From Fibrobacter sp. UBA4309 (GTDB taxonomy: Bacteria > Fibrobacterota > Fibrobacteria > Fibrobacterales > Fibrobacteraceae): a stretch of 16,059 bases of DNA. The stretch is from assembly GCF_002395745.1 (NCBI RefSeq), contig NZ_DGUN01000010.1, forward strand, positions 1 to 16,059, in the 5' to 3' direction. Below the pieces are notes generated by a model. The model saw nothing but the letters and a program-made list of their open reading frames with translations. It was not told where the DNA came from and made no database searches. Positions within the stretch are counted from its first letter, which is position 1. Every line of letters begins with the position of its first letter. Position numbers and translations under genes: made by a program. This document shows positions 12,624 to 16,059 of this stretch, in pieces.

Positions 12624-13883
12624 ATGTACTCTCCCGCTTGGACAAAAGACGCTATCTTCTACCAGATATTCCCCGACCGGTTCTGCCGTTCGGAGCGTTA
12701 CCATGCCGTAGGCAAGTTCGTGCCGTGGGGCACCAAGCCCACTCGCGAGAACATGTTCGGCGGGAACCTCGCGGGTATCGAGGACAAGCTGGAATACATC
12801 AAGGGCCTCGGGGTGAACGCGATTTACCTGTGCCCGATTTTCAAGAGCAATTCCAACCACCGCTACCATACGGTGGACTATTTTGAAATTGACCCGGTGC
12901 TCGGCACTTTGGAGGATTTTGACCGCCTCGTGAAAAAGGTGCACAAGCTCGGAATGCGCATTATACTGGACGGCGTGTTCAACCACTGCTCGCGCGGATT
13001 CTTCCAGTTCAACAGCCTCATGGAACTCGGGCCGAACTCCCCGTATGTGGACTGGTTCCACGTGAAGGGCTGGCCGCTCAACGCCTATTCCGGCAAGCCG
13101 AATTACGAATGCTGGTGGAATTTCCCTGCACTCCCCAAGTTCAATACCGACTGCGCGGACGTTCGGGAATACCTGTTCAGCGTGGCCGAATACTGGACCA
13201 GGCGCGGCATAGACGGCTGGCGCCTCGACGTGCCGAACGAAATCGACGACGACAGTTTTTGGCAGGAATTCCGGCGCCGCGTAAAGGCGGTGAATCCGGA
13301 TGCCTACATCGTGGGCGAAATCTGGGATGCACCGGAACGCTGGCTACAGGGCGACCAGTTCGACGGCGTGATGAACTATGTGTTCCGCAAAGCCGTGATG
13401 CAGTACCTCTTTGACGAGAACGCGATTTCGACGGAGGAATTCTGCAAGCGGCTGCAGGCGGCATTCCCCGAAGGCCGCGGCGACATGCCCATGAACCTGC
13501 TGGGGAGTCACGACACCACGCGACTCAAGTCGCAGCCCTGCACCAGCTGGGAACGTATCAAGTTCGCGCTCACGTTGATGTTCTTTATGCCGGGCGCGCC
13601 CTGCGTTTACTACGGCGAGGAACTCGGAATGCTCGGCGGCAAGGATCCCGACAACCGCCGGAGCGTCCCCTGGGACAAACTGCCCGAAATGCAGAAGGAA
13701 CCCGTGTACGCGCTGGTGAAGGAACTCACCGCCATGCGCAACGGCAATCCCGTCCTCCGCGACGGCAAGATGGAAATCGCCTGCGACGGCGAAAACTTTA
13801 CCGTCACGAGAACCCTCGGCAAGCAAAAGATGACGCTCGCCGTATCGCTTGCGGAAAACGAACCGCAATTTGAAATCCGGTAA
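12624..13883 (+). CDS. GH13 alpha-glucan hydrolase (alpha-amylase/cyclomaltodextrinase-like), cytoplasmic
   Basis: A 419-residue alpha-amylase-family protein acting on alpha-1,4-glucans or maltodextrins. The (beta/alpha)8 motifs are DGVFNHCS (116-123, region I), GWRLDVPNE (198-206, nucleophile D202), VGEIWD (230-235, acid/base E232) and LLGSHDTTR (292-300, D297). It starts directly at the barrel (WTKDAIFYQIFPDRF) without the N-terminal CBM34 or other module seen in neopullulanase-type enzymes. The C-terminal beta domain is short. The closest style is the GH13_20 maltogenic/cyclomaltodextrinase group, but the exact specificity is uncertain. There is no signal peptide, so it is intracellular. 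It follows malQ by 62 nt with no ribosome-binding site of note (GTTACCGCCT before the ATG), so translation may rely on the upstream gene. The unit ends at the stem-loop at 13893-13907. Confidence 0.9.
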   Translation: MYSPAWTKDAIFYQIFPDRFCRSERYHAVGKFVPWGTKPTRENMFGGNLAGIEDKLEYIKGLGVNAIYLCPIFKSNSNHRYHTVDYFEIDPVLGTLEDFDRLVKKVHKLGMRIILDGVFNHCSRGFFQFNSLMELGPNSPYVDWFHVKGWPLNAYSGKPNYECWWNFPALPKFNTDCADVREYLFSVAEYWTRRGIDGWRLDVPNEIDDDSFWQEFRRRVKAVNPDAYIVGEIWDAPERWLQGDQFDGVMNYVFRKAVMQYLFDENAISTEEFCKRLQAAFPEGRGDMPMNLLGSHDTTRLKSQPCTSWERIKFALTLMFFMPGAPCVYYGEELGMLGGKDPDNRRSVPWDKLPEMQKEPVYALVKELTAMRNGNPVLRDGKMEIACDGENFTVTRTLGKQKMTLAVSLAENEPQFEIR

Positions 13884-13892
13884 ATAAAAAAA

Positions 13893-13920
13893 GTGCCAAT
13901 TTGGCACATTTCACCTCATT
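13893..13920. terminator. Stem-loop after the GH13 gene
   Basis: GTGCCAA (13893-13899) and TTGGCAC (13901-13907) form a 7-bp stem with a minimal loop, preceded by an A-run and followed by ATTTCACCTCATTTTT. The T-tract is interrupted, so termination is probably moderate. Confidence 0.55.
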
Positions 13921-13957
13921 TTTCCGTTTTATAGGTAAAGGCATTCCCTTTTCATGC

Positions 13958-13978
13958 CAACGTTTCTTGAAAACGTTG
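13958..13978. promoter_or_regulatory. Inverted repeat overlapping the -35 of the RHH gene
   Basis: CAACGTTT (13958-13965), a 5-nt spacer, and AAACGTTG (13971-13978): a perfect 8-bp dyad. Its right arm contains the first three bases of the TTGACA -35 box. This is the position expected for an operator. Confidence 0.6.
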
Positions 13979-14004
13979 ACATTTTCAAAATTTTAGGGTA
14001 TATT
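13976..14004 (+). promoter_or_regulatory. Consensus promoter of the RHH gene
   Basis: TTGACA (13976-13981), a 17-nt spacer and TATATT (13999-14004). The predicted start near 14011 gives a leader of about 38 nt carrying GAAGGAG (14034-14040), 8 nt before the ATG. Confidence 0.85.
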
Positions 14005-14009
14005 ATACC
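13997..14009. promoter_or_regulatory. 13-bp palindrome on the -10 of the RHH gene
   Basis: GGTATA-T-TATACC is a perfect dyad that wholly covers the TATATT box. A dimeric ribbon-helix-helix protein commonly binds such short dyads, so this is a candidate autoregulatory operator. Confidence 0.55.
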
Positions 14010-14048
14010 TATCAAATTGGCCAAGATGCGGCTGAAGGAGATATAACG

Positions 14049-14336
14049 ATGTCGTACGTCTATGTCAAGGATTCCGAAGGTTATGTCTTCAAGAAGCTCA
14101 AGTCGGAAGTCTGCAAAGGCGAGAAAATCATAACAGAGAAGGCTTACCGGAAAGCCTCCGGCCTGACAGCCTACGAAAAAGAATTCGGCCACGGCGGTGC
14201 TAGGGAAAATGCAGGCAGGAAGCCCAAATTTTCCAAGCCGATGACCATCCAGATGCGTGTTACGCAAGAGGAAAAGGATTTCCTCGCCTACGCTCGGGAG
14301 CACGGCCTTGATTTCGCCAGTTTGATGAAGGCGTAG
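14049..14336 (+). CDS. Small DNA-binding protein with AGRK motif and ribbon-helix-helix-like C-terminus
   Basis: A 95-residue protein of unrecognised family. The N-terminal half (1-45) is charged, with no known motif. GHGGARENAGRKPK (47-60) is a glycine/arginine AT-hook-like segment of the kind found before DNA-binding domains in phage and plasmid proteins. TIQMRVTQEEKDFLAYAREHG (66-86) followed by LDFASLMKA reads as a beta strand plus two helices, the ribbon-helix-helix plan, with a very short second helix. It has a full consensus promoter and AAGGAG, and two palindromes lie on that promoter, so autoregulation is likely. No toxin-like partner is adjacent; the next gene is a lipoprotein. Regulator is the best guess, and an orphan antitoxin is an alternative. 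Confidence 0.7.
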   Translation: MSYVYVKDSEGYVFKKLKSEVCKGEKIITEKAYRKASGLTAYEKEFGHGGARENAGRKPKFSKPMTIQMRVTQEEKDFLAYAREHGLDFASLMKA

Positions 14337-14368
14337 CCAAACGTCTTCGGGATGTGGTGGATTTTGGT

Positions 14369-14374
14369 TATATT
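14369..14374 (+). promoter_or_regulatory. -10 element of the lipoprotein gene
   Basis: TATATT lies 8 nt before ATG 14383. Transcription would start near 14381, which makes ATG 14383 leaderless or gives GTG 14401 a leader of about 20 nt with AGGAG (14389-14393) at ideal spacing. Confidence 0.5.
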
Positions 14375-14382
14375 TTGGATAA

Positions 14383-15606
14383 ATGACTAGGAGTAAAAAC
14401 GTGCATTTTGCAAAGTTGTTTGTAGTTGGAGCGGCATTTGCCTTTATAATTGCTTGTGGCGATGACGATTCCTCTTCGTCTGTCACTCCCGATATAGTCG
14501 GGGATATCTCTTCGGATGATGCACCCGCCTCGAGTGGCGATAACTCTTCTGGCAGCTCCGTGAAGTCTTCTACGGGAGGAAAGTCTTCTGCCAAGTCAAG
14601 TAGTTCTGTGAAGTCGAGTTCCAGCGTAAATTCGTCGGCTGGTGGCAGCAGCGCAAAATCTTCAAGTTCCGGCAAGAATACGAGCGCATCGAGTAGTGCG
14701 GGGGAGTCTTCCAGCTCCTTGTCTAAAAAGTATCAGTGCTTAGCTGAATGTACGGAAGACTGTGAGGGGGAAACTTATTGGATTGGGACCGATCATCAAA
14801 TGATTTGCCATGGAGGGCAATGGCTTAATCTTGATTCCATGGAGAATGCAAATAGGTCTAGTAGCAGCCGCTATTATGACATGACGGAACAGTTCAATCC
14901 GGACGTGGAGTACGGAGAATTCACTGACCCGCGCGATGGACAGAAATATAAAACTATTACGATTGACTATAAATACCACATGCGTGGAGTTGATTCTGTT
15001 ACCATTTTTGCTGAGAATTTGAATTATGGTGAGAAGGTTTCGGGCGGTACTGTGCAAGAGAATGGGGCCAAGTATTGCTATGATGATGATTCCTGGTACT
15101 GCGAGAATGGCTGGGGAGGCCTTTATACTTGGAGTAATGCGATGGGTTTCCCCGCTGTATGCGACAGCGTCTCCATTGCTTCAGAGAAATGCCCGAATAA
15201 ATTCGATTATAGCAATAAAAATGAAAAATTTGACGGAGATCCCTATTTTCTCCAACATCAGGGAATATGCCCAGAGGGGTGGCATATAATGAATGAGGAT
15301 ATATGGGTCATTTTGGCTGAAACAAGTGGCGGAAGTTCTTTCTTGACTTATAAAATGGGCTCAAAGGTCGCCCGTTTCGGTAGTGAAAATGAATATGGGA
15401 TGTCTATATTGCCTGCCGGGTATTGGTCCAATCAAGATGAAGTTTTTAAAGTAATTGCAAAATCGGCTCTGTTTTGGAAGCCGCAGCAGCATTCCGATAA
15501 AGGAGGCTGGGCGGTTTATGCAGCGGTTCGTTCAAATTCTTTTGATCGTTCATCGGAAGGGGATAAAAAACAAGCCTTTTCCATCCGTTGCGTGAAGGAT
15601 TACTAA
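14383..15606 (+). CDS. Fibrobacter lipoprotein with Ser-rich linker and Fib_succ_major domain
   Basis: A 407-residue surface or periplasmic lipoprotein. The signal is hydrophobic (FAKLFVVGAAFAFIIAC), with a lipobox IIAC at C25 followed by GDDD. A linker of mostly Ser with Lys, Gly and Ala runs from about 29 to 118. The C-terminal half is the Fibrobacter succinogenes major paralogous domain: FTDPRDGQKYKT, AENLNYG, AKYCYDDD, GGLYTWSNAM, CPEGWHIM, LPAGYW and SIRCVKDY. The role of this large paralogous family is unknown. Cell-surface attachment or fibre-associated functions are proposals, not shown here. ATG 14383 is listed, but GTG 14401 has a better ribosome-binding site (AGGAG, 7 nt) and keeps the whole signal peptide. 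The domain part is clearly more AT-rich than the left-hand genes. Confidence 0.9.
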   Translation: MTRSKNVHFAKLFVVGAAFAFIIACGDDDSSSSVTPDIVGDISSDDAPASSGDNSSGSSVKSSTGGKSSAKSSSSVKSSSSVNSSAGGSSAKSSSSGKNTSASSSAGESSSSLSKKYQCLAECTEDCEGETYWIGTDHQMICHGGQWLNLDSMENANRSSSSRYYDMTEQFNPDVEYGEFTDPRDGQKYKTITIDYKYHMRGVDSVTIFAENLNYGEKVSGGTVQENGAKYCYDDDSWYCENGWGGLYTWSNAMGFPAVCDSVSIASEKCPNKFDYSNKNEKFDGDPYFLQHQGICPEGWHIMNEDIWVILAETSGGSSFLTYKMGSKVARFGSENEYGMSILPAGYWSNQDEVFKVIAKSALFWKPQQHSDKGGWAVYAAVRSNSFDRSSEGDKKQAFSIRCVKDY

Positions 15607-15691
15607 TCCCGCGCCAAGACGTTCCTAGCAGTCCTTACTAAACCCGATTTTCGTGAAGCCCGCAGTGTCTAACAGCCACAAGGGCGGAGCA

Positions 15692-15723
15692 GTTACCGCT
15701 CTTAACACGTACCTAGCGGTAAC
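15692..15723. repeat. 9-bp inverted repeat
   Basis: GTTACCGCT (15692-15700) and AGCGGTAAC (15715-15723), perfect, with a 14-nt loop. No T-tract follows. Confidence 0.6.
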
Positions 15724-15736
15724 ATTACATAACGGA

Positions 15737-15780
15737 GCCCCTCTCGTGATTCTTTGCGGAGAGGGGGCGTTTCGCAAAGA
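15737..15780. repeat. Two overlapping, mutually exclusive hairpins
   Basis: GCCCCTCTC (15737-15745) can pair with GAGAGGGGGC (15759-15768) with one bulge. TCTTTGCG (15751-15758), inside its loop, can instead pair with CGCAAAGA (15773-15780). The two structures cannot both form without a pseudoknot. Confidence 0.5.
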
Positions 15781-15844
15781 GAGCACTCGAACGAAGTGAA
15801 TGTGCGAGCGTGCGAAATGCCTCTCGAAGCAAACTAATTTCCAA

Positions 15845-15916
15845 GAAGCGGTCCTAGATCCTTCGACTTCGTGCTTCGCACTCCGCTCAGGATGACAGAT
15901 GAAGCGGTTCTGGATC
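15845..15916. repeat. 56-bp dispersed-repeat unit with partial direct copies
   Basis: GAAGCGGTCCTAGATC (15845-15860) recurs as GAAGCGGTTCTGGATC (15901-15916), 14 of 16 identical, spaced 56 bp. Between them is a CTTCGACTTCG...CTCAGGATGACAG core typical of dispersed intergenic repeats. CTCAGGATGACAGATG (15886-15901) recurs exactly at 15978-15993. Confidence 0.7.
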
Positions 15917-15942
15917 ATAGCTCATAGAGCTTAACTCAACTA

Positions 15943-15958
15943 AGGCAATAAATTGCCT
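15943..15958. repeat. Perfect 6-bp stem-loop
   Basis: AGGCAA-TAAA-TTGCCT. It lies between the two copies of CTCAGGATGACAGATG. Confidence 0.5.
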
Positions 15959-16010
15959 AGTTTCGTATATCGTTCCACTCAGGATGACAGATGTGCGACA
16001 GGATGATTGC

Positions 16011-16052
16011 GGTCGGGGTTTTAGGGGCAGAGCCCCTAGGAGTGAACCGACC
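16011..16052. repeat. Nested stem-loop at the window end
   Basis: The outer arms GGTCGG (16011-16016) and CCGACC (16047-16052) enclose TAGGGGC-AGA-GCCCCTA (16022-16038). The structure runs to the window edge, so whether it terminates a transcript or begins a larger repeat cannot be seen. Confidence 0.6.
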
Positions 16053-16059
16053 CCAAAAA

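Larger units (their letters stand above)
15607..16059. other. Gene-free, palindrome-rich intergenic stretch
   Basis: 453 nt after the lipoprotein without a credible gene. It holds several independent dyads: 15692-15723, 15737-15780, a 56-bp direct-repeat unit at 15845-15900, 15943-15958 and a nested stem-loop at 16011-16052. One open minus-strand frame reads the repeat as HPERSAKHEVEGS, a string typical of spurious ORFs over dispersed repeats. It looks like a mosaic of REP-like elements. The right neighbour is outside the window. Confidence 0.6.

Noticed and set aside
15625..15918. 97-aa minus-strand open frame
   Set aside because: It is made of dispersed-repeat sequence (HPERSAKHEVEGS), with dyads throughout and no ribosome-binding site. 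Such frames are common false genes.
15692..16059. CRISPR array or integron attC site
   Set aside because: The repeats are neither regularly spaced nor of constant length, and only two copies of each occur. There are no cas genes, no integrase and no attC core with conserved ends.

Overview
The window reads as chromosomal DNA of a Fibrobacter species (phylum Fibrobacterota). The clearest marker is the last gene, 14383-15606: a lipoprotein with a long serine-rich linker followed by the 'Fibrobacter succinogenes major paralogous domain' (FTDPRDGQKYKT, CPEGWH, LPAGY and a C-terminal RCVKD). The rest is a mid-GC Gram-negative anaerobe: Kdo transferase for lipid A, the MEP isoprenoid pathway, an oxaloacetate decarboxylase/carboxyltransferase-type enzyme and glycogen/maltose enzymes. 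The genus call rests on recognising that family; no search was run.

Layout. Bases 1-1268 hold the 3' two fifths of leuS, followed by a hairpin and a second, synonymously diverged copy of the last codons of leuS. A carboxyltransferase gene (1541-3115) without a biotinyl domain follows. Three stacked stem-loops separate it from a convergent tRNA-Glu(TTC) on the minus strand. A plus-strand run then starts at 3463: ABC exporter, ICMT-type methyltransferase (17-nt overlap), waaA and ispH (12-17 nt gaps). rpmB follows with its own consensus promoter (TTGACA-N17-TAAAAT) and a terminator. On the minus strand lie a DUF374 acyltransferase and a DnaQ-type exonuclease that overlap by 20 nt. Divergent from them is tRNA-Cys(GCA) with a strong terminator, then a phased A-tract/direct-repeat region, then an AlkD-like HEAT-repeat gene. 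A 51-codon Cys-rich minus-strand gene (10391-10546) is divergent from a DPE2-type malQ, which is followed by a cytoplasmic GH13 enzyme. The right end holds a small AGRK/ribbon-helix-helix gene behind two promoter-overlapping palindromes, the Fibrobacter lipoprotein, and 453 nt of gene-free, repeat-rich DNA.

How the genes work together. waaA and the DUF374 acyltransferase are envelope-lipid functions; the ABC exporter and ICMT-like protein may share that role because they are coupled to waaA. ispH supplies isoprenoid precursors, from which the undecaprenyl carrier is made. malQ plus GH13 form a two-enzyme set for intracellular maltose, maltodextrin and glycogen turnover. leuS, rpmB and the two tRNAs are translation functions.

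The most unusual signals are regulatory or structural rather than a new enzymatic system. Several genes have a TATATT/TAAATT-like -10 box only 6-9 nt before the start codon and no clear Shine-Dalgarno sequence, which suggests leaderless transcripts. The others are the leuS tail remnant, the helically phased A/T tracts before the AlkD-like gene, its Arg-for-Trp substitutions, the Cys-rich mini-gene, and the double-palindrome promoter of the RHH gene. I saw no CRISPR array, insertion sequence, prophage or obvious defence island.
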